A stretch of 64,000 nt of DNA from Sphingomonas sp. Leaf22 (GTDB lineage: Bacteria; Pseudomonadota; Alphaproteobacteria; Sphingomonadales; Sphingomonadaceae), in the NCBI RefSeq assembly GCF_001421715.1, contig NZ_LMKP01000045.1:87532-151531 (forward strand), written 5' to 3'. The position numbers and the translations under genes are program-made. Below the pieces are notes generated by a model. It did not search any database. It was not told where the DNA came from and saw only the letters and a program-made list of their open reading frames with translations. Positions 41,868 through 51,205 of the stretch are shown here, piece by piece; the stretch's first letter is position 1; every line of letters starts with the position of its first letter.

Positions 41868-43301
41868 TCAGTCGGGACCGATCGCAGCGATGCGGTCGGT
41901 CCCGACATCGTCGAAGTGGAGCGTCACGCGGAAACCGGGGCGGGTATTGCGAAACTCGATCCGGCCGCCCAGTCGCTGGGTGGCCGAGCGGACGATCGCG
42001 AGGCCCAGGCCACTCCCTTCCCGGCCCGCACTCGTCGCGAGCCGCACGAAACGTTGTCCGACCCGGTCGAGGTCGTCATCGGGCAGACCGGGTCCGTTAT
42101 CGGCGACGCTCAGCGTCACGCTGCCGCCTGCTTCGGCGATGCCGATCGTGACCATGCCGCCGTCGCCATTGTACCGGATCGCGTTGTCGAGCAGGTTCGA
42201 CAGGATTTCGAACAACAGCGTGCGGTGGCCGGCGATCGCCACGTCGGCTTCCGGCGCATCCAGATGGATGTCCACTCCCGCCTCGATCGCCTGACCGATC
42301 CGGCGATTGATGACGGCCACCACCACCTCGCGCACGTCGATCCGTTCGCGGGGGGGCGATGCACCGGCTTCCTCGGCCCTGGCTAGGGCAAGAAGTTGCG
42401 TGACGAGGCGTTCGAGCCGGTCGGCCGCATCGGCGATCTCGCCAAGCGCCGCCGGATCGCCGCGTCGCGCCAGCGCGACCTGTACCTTCAGCACGGCCAG
42501 CGGCGTGCGCATCTGATGCGAGGCGTCGGCGGTAAAGCGGCGGATGCCGGCCGTAGCGGTGTCGAGGCGCGCTAGGAGGTGGTCGAAGGCCTCGGCTAGC
42601 GGGCGTAGTTCCACCGGGAGCGGACCGGTATCGAGGGGCGACAGATCGGGCGTCGCCCGCGTGTCGCGCGCCGCCACCGTGCCGCGCAGCCGGGCGAGCG
42701 GACGCAGGCTCCAGCCCAGCGCCGGGCGGATCAGCAGCATCGCCACGCCCACCAGCAACACCTCGCCCAGCAGCAGCGCGACCAGCAGCCGGCGTTGCAA
42801 TGCGTGGCGTCCGTCGAGCGTCTCGGCGACCTGCACGATCACCGGCCCGTCGATGCGTGGCAGGTCGCGACGCACCTCGGCGATGCGGATCGGCTGATCG
42901 CGATAGCTGGCATAGCGGAAGCGCGGCGTATCGATCGCGAGATCGGCGATGCGCGGTGCCGACAGGCCGGCATAGCCGGTCAGCAGCCGCTCGCCGACCG
43001 CGATCCGGTAATAGACATTGTCGCGTTCGCTGTTTTCCAGCATCCCGAACGCGGCGGCGGGCAGGTCCATCGTCACCTCGCCGCGTTCGACCTGCACCGT
43101 TTCGGCGACCGCGCCCAGCGCGCCGCCCAGCACCCGGTCGTTGGTCCGCCGCACGACATCGGCGATCAGCGTCGCCCCGGCGAGACCCAGCAGCACCGCG
43201 ATGCCGAGCAGGGGCGCCAGCATCGCCGCCAGCAGCCGGGTGCGCAGCGCCAGCGCACGACCGCGATGGTTTTCGGTGCCGGCAGGACGCTTAGCCGGCA
43301 T
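41868..43301 (-). CDS. Sensor histidine kinase, TctE/QseC-like
   Basis: Two-transmembrane sensor kinase (477 residues). The N-terminal membrane segment (LLAAMLAPLLGIAVLLGLAG) is followed by a periplasmic sensor region of about 120 residues and a second membrane segment (LLVALLLGEVLLVGVAMLLI). The phosphorylated histidine lies in FTADASHQMRTPLAVLK; the N, G1 and G2 boxes are EILSNLLDNAIRYN, VADNGPGLPDDD and GREGSGLGLAIV. The ATG at 43301 overlaps the response regulator stop by 11 bases. The kinase is related to TctE-type sensors of tricarboxylates, which fits the divergent CitMHS/porin operon. Confidence 0.92.
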   Translation of the reverse strand: MPAKRPAGTENHRGRALALRTRLLAAMLAPLLGIAVLLGLAGATLIADVVRRTNDRVLGGALGAVAETVQVERGEVTMDLPAAAFGMLENSERDNVYYRIAVGERLLTGYAGLSAPRIADLAIDTPRFRYASYRDQPIRIAEVRRDLPRIDGPVIVQVAETLDGRHALQRRLLVALLLGEVLLVGVAMLLIRPALGWSLRPLARLRGTVAARDTRATPDLSPLDTGPLPVELRPLAEAFDHLLARLDTATAGIRRFTADASHQMRTPLAVLKVQVALARRGDPAALGEIADAADRLERLVTQLLALARAEEAGASPPRERIDVREVVVAVINRRIGQAIEAGVDIHLDAPEADVAIAGHRTLLFEILSNLLDNAIRYNGDGGMVTIGIAEAGGSVTLSVADNGPGLPDDDLDRVGQRFVRLATSAGREGSGLGLAIVRSATQRLGGRIEFRNTRPGFRVTLHFDDVGTDRIAAIGPD

Positions 43302-43956
43302 CGAGCAGATACCCGACGCCGCGCACCGTGCGGATCGCCGGTCCATCGGGGGCGAGCTTTCCGCGCAGCCGGGTGATGTTGACCTCGATCGCGTTGGGAC
43401 CGACCGGATCGTCATAGCCGAACACTTCGGATTGCAGCGTTTCGCGCGGGACGATCTGTCCGGCCCGCGCCGCCAGCGCGTCGAGCACCGCCCATTCGCG
43501 CCGCCGCAGGTCGAGCACGCGGTCGCCGATCTGTGCCTGTCCCGTCGACCGGTTGAGCACCAGCGATCCGATCACCAGTTCCGGGGTCGGATCACCGCCG
43601 CGCCGGCGGCCAAGCGCCCGGATGCGCGCCTCCAGTTCCTCGGGCGCGAACGGTTTGCGCAGATAATCGTCGGCACCGAGATCGAGCCCGCGCACCCGGT
43701 CGTCCAGCGCGTCGCGCGCGGTCAGCATCAGCACCGGCACCTTGTCGCCGCGCCGGCGCAGCGCCTGCAAGACCGCGAACCCGTCGATGTCCGGCAGCCC
43801 GACATCGAGAATGACCAGCGCATACGGCTCGTCGGCCAAGGCGATGAGCGCGTCTTCGCCCCGCGCGACCGGATCGACCGCGTGGCCGGCGCTGCGCAGC
43901 AACGCGACGATGCTGCGCGCCAGCGCGGCATCGTCCTCGACGATCAATATTCGCAT
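43291..43956 (-). CDS. OmpR-family response regulator, TctD/QseB-like
   Basis: Response regulator of 221 residues. The receiver domain has the acidic pocket (VEDDAA), the phosphorylation site Asp51 in VILDVGLPDIDG, and the KPF motif of the conserved lysine. The C-terminal winged helix carries VLDLRRREWAVLDALAARAG and TRLRGKLAPDGPAIRTVRGV. It is the first gene of the two-gene unit with the kinase and is divergent from the binding protein/porin/CitMHS operon, which it most probably controls. The 97-base interval to that operon holds the shared promoter region. Confidence 0.94.
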   Translation of the reverse strand: MRILIVEDDAALARSIVALLRSAGHAVDPVARGEDALIALADEPYALVILDVGLPDIDGFAVLQALRRRGDKVPVLMLTARDALDDRVRGLDLGADDYLRKPFAPEELEARIRALGRRRGGDPTPELVIGSLVLNRSTGQAQIGDRVLDLRRREWAVLDALAARAGQIVPRETLQSEVFGYDDPVGPNAIEVNITRLRGKLAPDGPAIRTVRGVGYLLDAG

Positions 43957-44053
43957 CGGAAACCAATCCGGTGAAAGGTGGCTGACAGGTTCGATGCGTA
44001 CGACATGCCCCAGTGCTTACCCGAACCGAGAGACGGGAAGCGAGAGGATGTGC

Positions 44054-45124
44054 ATGAAACGACTCCTGATCCTGTTGATGACGCTGATCGGTCTGGCCGG
44101 GCCGGCGGTGGCGCAACGCCCGGCGGGCTATCCGCAGTCGTACGACGCGCTGATCGAGGCGGCGCGGGCCGAGGGCGGCGTGCGCATCTATGGCAATGCC
44201 GATGCGGCGGCGATGGCGGCGCTGATCGCCGCGTTCCGCCGCACCTATCCCGGCGTCGCCGTGCGGTACGAGGTACTCGAGTCGCGCGACATCTATCGCC
44301 GCGTCGTCACCGAAGCGCAGCGCCGGGTCCCAAGTGCCGACCTGATCTGGTCGTCGGGCATGGATTTGCAGGCCAAGCTGATCAACGACGGCTATGCCCA
44401 GGCCTATCACAGCCCCGAAAAGCCCGCTTTGCCCGCCGATGCGGTGTGGAAGAACATGGGATATGGCGTCACCTCCGAGCCGGTCGCCTTCGTCTACAAC
44501 CGCCGGCTGATCCCGCCGGGGCGGGTGCCGCGGACCCATCAGGCGTTCGAGGCATTGTTGCGCGCCGGCCGCGTGCCGCTGACCGGCAAGGTCGCGACCT
44601 ATAATCCGGCGCGATCGAACGTCGGCTATCTGTATCTGGCCGAGGATTATGCCATCACCCGCGACACCCGTTCGCTGGTACAGGCGATGGCGGCGACGCG
44701 GCCATGGCTGTCGCCGCAGACCGAACCGATGCTCGCGGCGGTCGCGGATGGCCGCATCGCCATCGCGTACAACGTCGTCGGCCCTTATGCGCTGGCCGCC
44801 GCGCAACGCGACCGCCGCATCGGCGTGGTGTTTCCCCGCGACTATACGTTGATCGCCTCGCGCGTCGCCTTCATCGCGCGCGATGCGCGGCGTCCGGCGG
44901 CGGCCAAGTTGTTCCTCGATTTCCTGCTGTCGCGCACCGGGCAGACGCTGCTGGCCCGGCAATGGCTGTTGCCGGTGCGCAGCGACGTGCGCGCGCCGCG
45001 CCTGTCGGCCGGACAGCAGCGCCCGATCCGCGTCGGGCCCGAACTTCTCGTCAATCTCGATACGATCAAGCGCCGCCGCTTCCTGGCCGACTGGCGCGCG
45101 ATCCTTACCGAAGGAAGCAAATGA
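44054..45124 (+). CDS. Periplasmic solute-binding protein (AfuA/FbpA-like)
   Basis: Extracellular solute-binding protein (356 residues) of the iron(III)/organophosphate type, with signal peptide MKRLLILLMTLIGLAGPAVA. Segments EGGVRIYGNADAAAMAALIA, DLIWSSGMDLQAKLINDGYA and FLDFLLSRTGQTLLARQWLL are typical of the family. I chose the ATG at 44054 (GAGAGG about six bases upstream) over 44048. No ABC permease or ATPase gene follows; instead a porin and a CitMHS carrier do. It may thus be a ligand sensor for the divergent kinase, or deliver substrate to the carrier. Its stop overlaps the porin start (ATGA). Confidence 0.85.
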   Translation: MKRLLILLMTLIGLAGPAVAQRPAGYPQSYDALIEAARAEGGVRIYGNADAAAMAALIAAFRRTYPGVAVRYEVLESRDIYRRVVTEAQRRVPSADLIWSSGMDLQAKLINDGYAQAYHSPEKPALPADAVWKNMGYGVTSEPVAFVYNRRLIPPGRVPRTHQAFEALLRAGRVPLTGKVATYNPARSNVGYLYLAEDYAITRDTRSLVQAMAATRPWLSPQTEPMLAAVADGRIAIAYNVVGPYALAAAQRDRRIGVVFPRDYTLIASRVAFIARDARRPAAAKLFLDFLLSRTGQTLLARQWLLPVRSDVRAPRLSAGQQRPIRVGPELLVNLDTIKRRRFLADWRAILTEGSK

Positions 45125-46614
45125 TGACGCTTTTCCGAAGCGGTTGCGCGCTCGTCGCGCTGGTCGCCGCCACCCCGGCGCTGGCACAGACGCCCAGCGC
45201 CGCCGAACTGGCCGAACTGGTGCGCGCACAGGCCACCGAGATCGCGACGCTGCGCGCCCGGCTCGACCGGTTGGAGAGCGCAAGCGCCGTTGCCGCCCCG
45301 GCCACGCCCGCCACGCCCGCCGCCGTCGCACCACCGCCGGCACAGCTTGCGCAGGTGCCGTCGCAGTCGGGCGGCAACGTCACCAGCCCGTTCGCGCCGC
45401 AGTTGGTTCCCCCCGGCCCGGCCGAACGCGACGTCGCGCAGGCGCGGCAGGCCAATGCCGCCGGCGTTACCACCGAATGGGGCGCGGGCCTGCCCGTGTT
45501 CCATTCGGCCGACGGCATCTATACCTTCAAGCCGCGCGGCCGCATCCTGACCGATGTCAGCTCGACCTTCGGGTCGGACTATACCGCGCGCAACATCACC
45601 ACCACCGGCATGCGCGCGCTGCGCCTCGGCCTCGAAGGCGGGGTCGGCACGCATTTTTTCTACCAGTTCGAAAGCGATTTTTCGGAGAACGAGGTCGACA
45701 TCGTCACCGCGTTCATCGGGTGGCGCAACCGGATCGCGCCGGGCATCGATTACGACGTCCGCGCCGGCCACCTGTTCAACGATCGCGGGTTCGAAGGATC
45801 GACGGGTTCGGATTCGACGCCGTTCATGGAACGCACCGTCGTGTCGACCGCGATCATCCCGCAGCGCGGCTTCTATGGCATCGGCATCATGCCGCGCCTG
45901 TTCTGGAAGACCGGCCACGCGTCGCTGACGCTCACCGGCGACCGGATCGACGGTAACCAGTCGGGCAACGACAGCCGCACCGTGCTGGCCCGCGCCCATT
46001 GGAACCCGATCAAGACCGGCAACAGCGTCCTGCATCTGGGCGCATGGGGGTTCGACGAAGGGCTGGCCGCGGGCGCGACCACGCTGACCCGCAACACCGT
46101 GATCGGCGGCCGGTTCAACGGCGCGCTGCGCGTATCGTCGGGCGCGCTGACCGGCGGCACCGGCACCACCGGCTATGGCCTCGAACTCGGCGGCTATGTC
46201 GGCCCGGTGTGGCTGATGGGCGAAGCGGGGCAGCGCCATGCCCGCCTCGACGCCGGTCGCCCCGATTTCGTCAGCAAGGCGTGGAGCCTGTCGGGCGGAT
46301 GGTTCGTCACCGGCGACCTGCCGCCCTATAATCCGCGTCTCGGCAGCTTCGGACAGCCGCGCGTGCTGCGTCCGATCTTCGAAGGCGGGCCGGGCGCGAT
46401 CGAGCTGACCGCGCGCTACGAGAATCTCGATTACGCCGATCTGCTGACCGGTGGACAGGGCTGGGCCGCGACGATCGGTGCCAACTGGTATCTCAACAGC
46501 TTCACCCGCTTCCAGGCCAATCTGGTCCACTGGAACACCGACAATCGCGCCGGCGCCTATGTCGGGCCGGACGACGGCCAGACCGTCATGACCCGCATCG
46601 CCGTCACCTTCTGA
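45121..46614 (+). CDS. OprP-like outer-membrane porin
   Basis: Trimeric-type porin of the OprO/OprP group (497 residues). Signal peptide (CALVALVAATPALA), then a short coiled coil (ELVRAQATEIATLRARLDRL), an Ala/Pro linker and a beta-barrel with alternating strands (YTFKPRGRILTDVSSTFGSD, THFFYQFESDFSENEVDIV) ending in phenylalanine (MTRIAVTF). OprP relatives pass anions such as phosphate; beside a CitMHS gene the likely cargo is citrate or another carboxylate. It overlaps the binding-protein gene by four bases and precedes the carrier by 22 bases. Confidence 0.9.
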   Translation: MMTLFRSGCALVALVAATPALAQTPSAAELAELVRAQATEIATLRARLDRLESASAVAAPATPATPAAVAPPPAQLAQVPSQSGGNVTSPFAPQLVPPGPAERDVAQARQANAAGVTTEWGAGLPVFHSADGIYTFKPRGRILTDVSSTFGSDYTARNITTTGMRALRLGLEGGVGTHFFYQFESDFSENEVDIVTAFIGWRNRIAPGIDYDVRAGHLFNDRGFEGSTGSDSTPFMERTVVSTAIIPQRGFYGIGIMPRLFWKTGHASLTLTGDRIDGNQSGNDSRTVLARAHWNPIKTGNSVLHLGAWGFDEGLAAGATTLTRNTVIGGRFNGALRVSSGALTGGTGTTGYGLELGGYVGPVWLMGEAGQRHARLDAGRPDFVSKAWSLSGGWFVTGDLPPYNPRLGSFGQPRVLRPIFEGGPGAIELTARYENLDYADLLTGGQGWAATIGANWYLNSFTRFQANLVHWNTDNRAGAYVGPDDGQTVMTRIAVTF

Positions 46615-46636
46615 TCCCTCGGGGAGCATTACGCAT

Positions 46637-47938
46637 ATGGATCTCGCCCTGCTCGGCTTCCTGATGGTCGCCACCTTCATGACGCTCATCATGACCAAGC
46701 GGATGACCCCGCTGGTCGCGCTGATCACCGTCCCCACCGCCTTTGCCCTGCTCGCCGGTTTTGCCGGCGGCTTGGGCGACATGATGATCGACGGGATCAA
46801 GAACCTCGCGCCGACCGGCGTGATGCTGTTGTTCGCCATCCTGTTCTTCTCGATCATGACCGATACCGGCCTGTTCGACCCGCTGGTCAACCGATTGCTG
46901 AAGGTCGTGCATGGCGATCCGATGCTGATCCTGATCGGCACGGTCGTGCTGTGCGCGATCGTCAGCCTCGATGGCGATGGGTCGACGACCTACATCATCA
47001 CCATCGCCGCGCTGCTGCCGCTCTACAAACGCTATGACATGAACCGGCTGTATCTGTGCTGCCTGCTCATGTGCACCAGTGGGGTCATGAACCTGACGCC
47101 ATGGGGCGGCCCGACCGCGCGTGCCGCCAGCGCGCTCAAGATCGATCCCGCCACGCTGTTCCTGCCGCTGATCCCCGGCATGCTCGCCGGTCTCGCCTTC
47201 CTGATCGGTCTCGCCATCTGGTTCGGCCGCAAGGAACGACGCCGCATCGGCCATGTGAAGGCCAACGGACCGACCGCCTTCACCGGCATGGCGGTGTCGC
47301 AATTCCCCGAAGCGCGCCGCTATCACCTGCGCTGGTTCAACGGTGCGCTGACGCTGGTGCTGATCGTCGGGCTGGTGGTCGGCCTGCTGCCGCTGTCGGT
47401 GCTGATGATGCTGGCGTTCGCCATCGCGATGATCGTCAACTATCCGCAGGTCGCCGAACAGAAGGAACGCATCGCGGCCCATGCCGGCAACGTGCTGTCG
47501 GTCGTGTCGCTGATCTTCGCCGCCGGCATCTTCACCGGCATCCTGTCGGGCACCGGCATGGTCGAAGCGATGAGCAAGGAAGTCGTCGGCTTCATCCCGC
47601 CGGCGCTGGGGCCGTATATGGCGCCGATCACCGCGCTGCTCAGCCTGCCCTTCACCTTTTTCATCTCCAACGACGCCTTCTATTTCGGGATGCTCCCGAT
47701 CCTCGCGGAAGCCGGCGCGCATTATGGCGTGTCGCCGATCGCCATCGCTCGCGCCTCGCTGATGGGACAGCCGGTCCATCTGCTCAGCCCGCTCGTCCCC
47801 TCGACCTATCTGCTGGTCAGCCTTGCCGGCATCGACCTTGCCGATCATCAGCGGTTCACGCTGATCCCGGCGACGGCGGTCTGTGTCGTGATGACGCTGG
47901 TCGGGATGATCGTGCTCGCCTTCCCGTTCGTCAGCTGA
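46637..47938 (+). CDS. CitMHS-family citrate/metal:proton symporter
   Basis: Inner-membrane carrier (433 residues) of the CitMHS family, which imports citrate as a complex with Mg2+ or other divalent ions. About 12 hydrophobic segments; conserved stretches are TGVMLLFAILFFSIMTDTGL, SLDGDGSTTYIITIAALLPL, NLTPWGGPTARAASALK and FFISNDAFYFGMLPILAEAG. It comes third in the binding protein - porin - carrier operon and is opposite a TctD/TctE-like two-component pair. This arrangement fits induced uptake of citrate or a related tricarboxylate. The metal partner is not evident. Confidence 0.92.
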   Translation: MDLALLGFLMVATFMTLIMTKRMTPLVALITVPTAFALLAGFAGGLGDMMIDGIKNLAPTGVMLLFAILFFSIMTDTGLFDPLVNRLLKVVHGDPMLILIGTVVLCAIVSLDGDGSTTYIITIAALLPLYKRYDMNRLYLCCLLMCTSGVMNLTPWGGPTARAASALKIDPATLFLPLIPGMLAGLAFLIGLAIWFGRKERRRIGHVKANGPTAFTGMAVSQFPEARRYHLRWFNGALTLVLIVGLVVGLLPLSVLMMLAFAIAMIVNYPQVAEQKERIAAHAGNVLSVVSLIFAAGIFTGILSGTGMVEAMSKEVVGFIPPALGPYMAPITALLSLPFTFFISNDAFYFGMLPILAEAGAHYGVSPIAIARASLMGQPVHLLSPLVPSTYLLVSLAGIDLADHQRFTLIPATAVCVVMTLVGMIVLAFPFVS

Positions 47939-47942
47939 ACCG

Positions 47943-48599
47943 ATGACCGAACTCTGGAACCATATCGTCGCGGACTTCGCCAATATCGGCAGTCCGTCCG
48001 CGCTTGCCGCCTTTACACAGGTCGTGCTGATCGACGTGATGCTGGCCGCCGACAATGCGATCGTCGTCGGGGCGCTGGCCGCTGGCTTGCCGGCGGACAT
48101 GCGGCGCAAGGTGATCCTGATCGGTGTCGGTGCCGCGCTGGTCCTGCGCGTTGCCTTCGCACTGGTCGTGACGCAGTTGTTGCAGCTTACCGGCCTCGTC
48201 TTTGCCGGCGGGCTGCTGCTCGTATGGGTCGCGTGGAAGATGTGGCGCGAACTGCGCGACCATGACGACACGCCGGGCGAAGACGGCACGCTGAAGGCGG
48301 CTGCCCCGCGCAGCTTTGCCAGCGCCGCATGGGCGGTGGCGGTCGCCGATGTCAGCATGAGCCTCGACAATGTACTGGCGGTCGCCGGCGCGGCGCGCGA
48401 GCATCCCGGCATCCTTGCCGTCGGCCTGATCCTGTCGGTCGCGCTGATGGGGCTCGCCGCCAATGGGCTGGCGCGCGTGATCGAACGCTATCGCTGGGTC
48501 GCCTATATCGGCCTTGCCGTCATCGTCTATGTCGCCTGCCGCATGATCTACGAAGGGCTCGTCGATCCGTCGCGCGGCGTGCTGAGCCTGTTCGCTTGA
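47943..48599 (+). CDS. TerC-family (YjbE-type) membrane protein
   Basis: Integral membrane protein of 218 residues in the TerC/YjbE family, often linked to Mn2+ export or metalation of secreted proteins. The two acidic membrane motifs of the family are intact: VLIDVMLAADNAIVVGALAA and VADVSMSLDNVLAVAGAARE. It begins four bases after the CitMHS stop, so it appears to be in the same transcript. This could relieve metal load brought in with citrate-metal complexes. Its stop overlaps the next start as TTGA. Confidence 0.88.
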   Translation: MTELWNHIVADFANIGSPSALAAFTQVVLIDVMLAADNAIVVGALAAGLPADMRRKVILIGVGAALVLRVAFALVVTQLLQLTGLVFAGGLLLVWVAWKMWRELRDHDDTPGEDGTLKAAAPRSFASAAWAVAVADVSMSLDNVLAVAGAAREHPGILAVGLILSVALMGLAANGLARVIERYRWVAYIGLAVIVYVACRMIYEGLVDPSRGVLSLFA

Positions 48600-49645
48600 A
48601 ACGGGACGCGGCGAACATCGTCCTACGCTTCGTCGCCGCGATCGCGGTGGGCGGAGCCGGCGGCGCGATCTTCGCCGCGATTGGCGCGCCGCTGCCATGG
48701 GTGCTGGGATCGATGGCCGCCTGCGCCGTCGCCAGCATCGCCGGCCTGCCGATCGCCGCCAGCGGCGCGACCCGCCGGCCGATGGCGGCGGTGATCGGTC
48801 TGGTGCTCGGCAGTTCCTTCCATCCCGGCCTGATCGCGCTGGCGCGCGAATGGTGGCTGCCGCTGCTGTTGCTGCCGCCGTTCCTCGCGCTGGCCGGGTT
48901 GCTGTGCGTCCTGTGGTTCCGGCGGGTCGCCGGCTTCGATCGCGCCACCGCCTATTTCGCGGGCATGCCCGGCGGCATCGCCGAAATGGTGGTGATGGGC
49001 GGCGAACGCGGTGCCGACGAACGCACCATCGGCCTGATCCATGGCGCGCGGATCTTTCTTGTCGTCTTCCTCCTGCCCTTCGTCATCCGTCATTTCCATG
49101 CGGCGGCGGCGATCGCCGCGGCACCGGTCACGTCGATCAGCCCATGGCCGTCGCCCGCGCTGTTCCTGTGGGGCGGGATCAGCCTGGCGGTGGGCCTGTT
49201 CCTCGGTCGCGCGCTGCGTCTGCCGGCATGGCATCTGATGGGGCCGCTGGCGATCAGTGCGGCGCTGCACATGACCGGCGTCACCGATTTCCGCGTGCCC
49301 GGCTGGCTGCTGGCGGCGGCGCAGATCGGGTTGGGCGCGACGATCGGCTGCCGCTTCGCCGGGCTGGATCTGCGGGCGTTCGTCCGCCTGCTGGCGCTGG
49401 CCGCCGGATCGACGCTGATCCTGATGGTGCTGACCTTCGTCGTCGCGATCCTGCTGGGCCGGGCCGCCGGGCTCGACATCGCGCTGCTCGCGCTCGCCTA
49501 TTCGCCCGGCGGGCTGGCGGAGATGAGCATGGTCGCGATCAGCCTGTCGCTCGAACCCGGTATCGTCGTCGTCACCCATCTGGCGCGGGTCGCCATCGTC
49601 CTGCTGTTCGCCCCCCTCGCCTTTCGTTCGGAGAAGCCGTCATGA
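48596..49645 (+). CDS. AbrB-family duplicated membrane protein
   Basis: Integral membrane protein (349 residues) of the COG3180 AbrB type, with two similar halves. GMPGGIAEMVVMGGERGADE in the first half and YSPGGLAEMSMVAISLSLEP in the second are the repeated family motif. Despite the family name it is not the DNA-binding AbrB. The only plausible start is TTG at 48596, overlapping the terC stop as TTGA, which implies translational coupling. Function unknown; a transporter role is commonly assumed. Confidence 0.85.
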   Translation: MKRDAANIVLRFVAAIAVGGAGGAIFAAIGAPLPWVLGSMAACAVASIAGLPIAASGATRRPMAAVIGLVLGSSFHPGLIALAREWWLPLLLLPPFLALAGLLCVLWFRRVAGFDRATAYFAGMPGGIAEMVVMGGERGADERTIGLIHGARIFLVVFLLPFVIRHFHAAAAIAAAPVTSISPWPSPALFLWGGISLAVGLFLGRALRLPAWHLMGPLAISAALHMTGVTDFRVPGWLLAAAQIGLGATIGCRFAGLDLRAFVRLLALAAGSTLILMVLTFVVAILLGRAAGLDIALLALAYSPGGLAEMSMVAISLSLEPGIVVVTHLARVAIVLLFAPLAFRSEKPS

Positions 49646-50307
49646 CCCCAAAACCGACACCGCTCGTCCTGCTCCCGGCCATGGGTTGCGACGGCCAGCT
49701 ATGGGCGCGACAGGTCGTCGACCTCGGCGACATCGCCCATCCCGAACTGGGCGACCTGAGCGTCGACGACAGCCTGTCGGCGATGGCCGCCCGCGTGCTG
49801 GCCCATGCCCCGCCGCGCATCGCGGTCGCCGGGGTCAGCTTGGGCGGCTATGTCGCGCTGGAGATGATCCGGCAGGCACCCGAGCGGATCGAACGCGTCG
49901 CGCTGTTCGGGACGCGGGCGACGATGGCGATGCGCGCGCGCACCGTCGATGAACAGGGGCTGCTCGCCACCGCGCCGCATGCCGATCCGATGCTGACCCC
50001 GATCGTCAGCGGTCCGGTGCAGGCGATGGCCGAACGCGTCGGTGCCGAAGTGTTCGAACGGCAGCAGCGCGCGCTGCTCGCCCGCCCCGATCTCGACCTC
50101 GCCATCGCTGCGGTCCATGTGCCGACGCTGGTCGCGGTCGGGGATCGCGACCGCATCTGCAAGGTCGAGGATGCGCAGGCATTGGCGGATCGTATTCCCG
50201 ACGCCCGCTTCCATGTCATCCGCAATTGCGGACACCTGTCGCCGATGGAGCGATCGGGCGAAGTGACCATGTTGTTGCGCCACTGGCTGACCGACCGCTT
50301 GCGCTGA
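49642..50307 (+). CDS. Alpha/beta hydrolase
   Basis: Alpha/beta hydrolase of 221 residues. The nucleophile elbow is VAGVSLGGYVALEM (Ser), the acid is in LVAVGDRDRICK and the histidine in RNCGHLSPMER, so the triad is complete. There is no signal peptide. Substrate unknown. The start overlaps the AbrB-family stop (ATGA), making it the last gene of the run that starts at 44054. A role in processing an imported ester or lactone is possible but unsupported. Confidence 0.85.
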   Translation: MTPKPTPLVLLPAMGCDGQLWARQVVDLGDIAHPELGDLSVDDSLSAMAARVLAHAPPRIAVAGVSLGGYVALEMIRQAPERIERVALFGTRATMAMRARTVDEQGLLATAPHADPMLTPIVSGPVQAMAERVGAEVFERQQRALLARPDLDLAIAAVHVPTLVAVGDRDRICKVEDAQALADRIPDARFHVIRNCGHLSPMERSGEVTMLLRHWLTDRLR

Positions 50308-50332
50308 CCACGGTGTCGCCTATGCAGGTCCG

Positions 50333-51037
50333 ATGCAGCCAATGCGCAACATCGTCGTCCTGACGGGAGCGGGCGTTTCCGCGGAGTCGGGTATCGCCAC
50401 GTTCCGCGGTCCCGGGGGCTTATGGGAAGGGCACCGGGTCGAGGATGTCTGCACCCCCGAAGCGTTGCGGGCCGATCCCCGGCTCGTGCACCGCTTCTAC
50501 GATCTGCGGCGCGCGGCGCTGGCGGACGTGGCTCCCAACGCGGCGCATGTGGCGTTGGCGGAACTCGAAAGAAGCTGGACCGGCGAACTGCTGATCGTGA
50601 CGCAGAATGTCGATGACCTGCATGAGCGCGCGGGGACGCGCCGGCTGCTGCACATGCACGGCGCGCTGCGGTCCGCCCTGTGCGCAATATGCGGCACCCG
50701 TGTAGCGCATACCGGCCCGTTGCCGCCGAACAGCCCCTGCGGCGTATGCGGCGGAGCGGCGTTACGGCCCGACATCGTGTTTTTCGGCGAGATTCCGTAC
50801 GCGATGGACCGGATCGTCGACGCCATTGGCACCTGCGATCTGTTCGTGTCGATCGGCACGTCGGGCGCGGTCTATCCCGCCGCCGGGTTCGTCGAATGGG
50901 CCAATGATCGCGGCGCGGCGACGCTCGAACTCAACCTCGAACGCTCGGCAGGGTCGGGCCGCTTCGACGAAAGCCGCCTCGGCCCGGCAAGCGAACTGGT
51001 GCCGACATGGGTCGCGCAGGTGCTGGCCGGACGATGA
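50333..51037 (+). CDS. cobB: NAD-dependent deacylase, sirtuin (CobB type)
   Basis: Class III sirtuin of 234 residues that removes acyl groups from protein lysines using NAD+. Motifs: VLTGAGVSAESGIATFRG for NAD, TQNVDDLHERAG, the catalytic histidine in LHMHGAL, and a zinc site made of CAICG and CGVCG. Tyr56 and Arg59 in RFYDLRRA are the pair that recognises succinyl and malonyl groups, so desuccinylase activity is likely. It begins 25 bases after the hydrolase gene and may share its transcript. Confidence 0.93.
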   Translation: MQPMRNIVVLTGAGVSAESGIATFRGPGGLWEGHRVEDVCTPEALRADPRLVHRFYDLRRAALADVAPNAAHVALAELERSWTGELLIVTQNVDDLHERAGTRRLLHMHGALRSALCAICGTRVAHTGPLPPNSPCGVCGGAALRPDIVFFGEIPYAMDRIVDAIGTCDLFVSIGTSGAVYPAAGFVEWANDRGAATLELNLERSAGSGRFDESRLGPASELVPTWVAQVLAGR

Positions 51038-51205
51038 CGGCGACTGGAAGGCGACGCGTCGCAGCGGTGTCGTGCCCGCGCCAACCGACCGGAACCCGCC
51101 GATTTTCCCCGGCGGCACACTCGCATCGTCGACCCGCATGCCTTATGTGGACAGCATGTTGTTCTGGTCCTTCCCGCCCGTCGCGCGTCGCAATGGTGTC
51201 CCGCA

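Noticed and set aside
48596..49645. AbrB label read as a DNA-binding transition-state regulator
   Set aside because: The product is an all-membrane duplicated protein; only the family name is shared.
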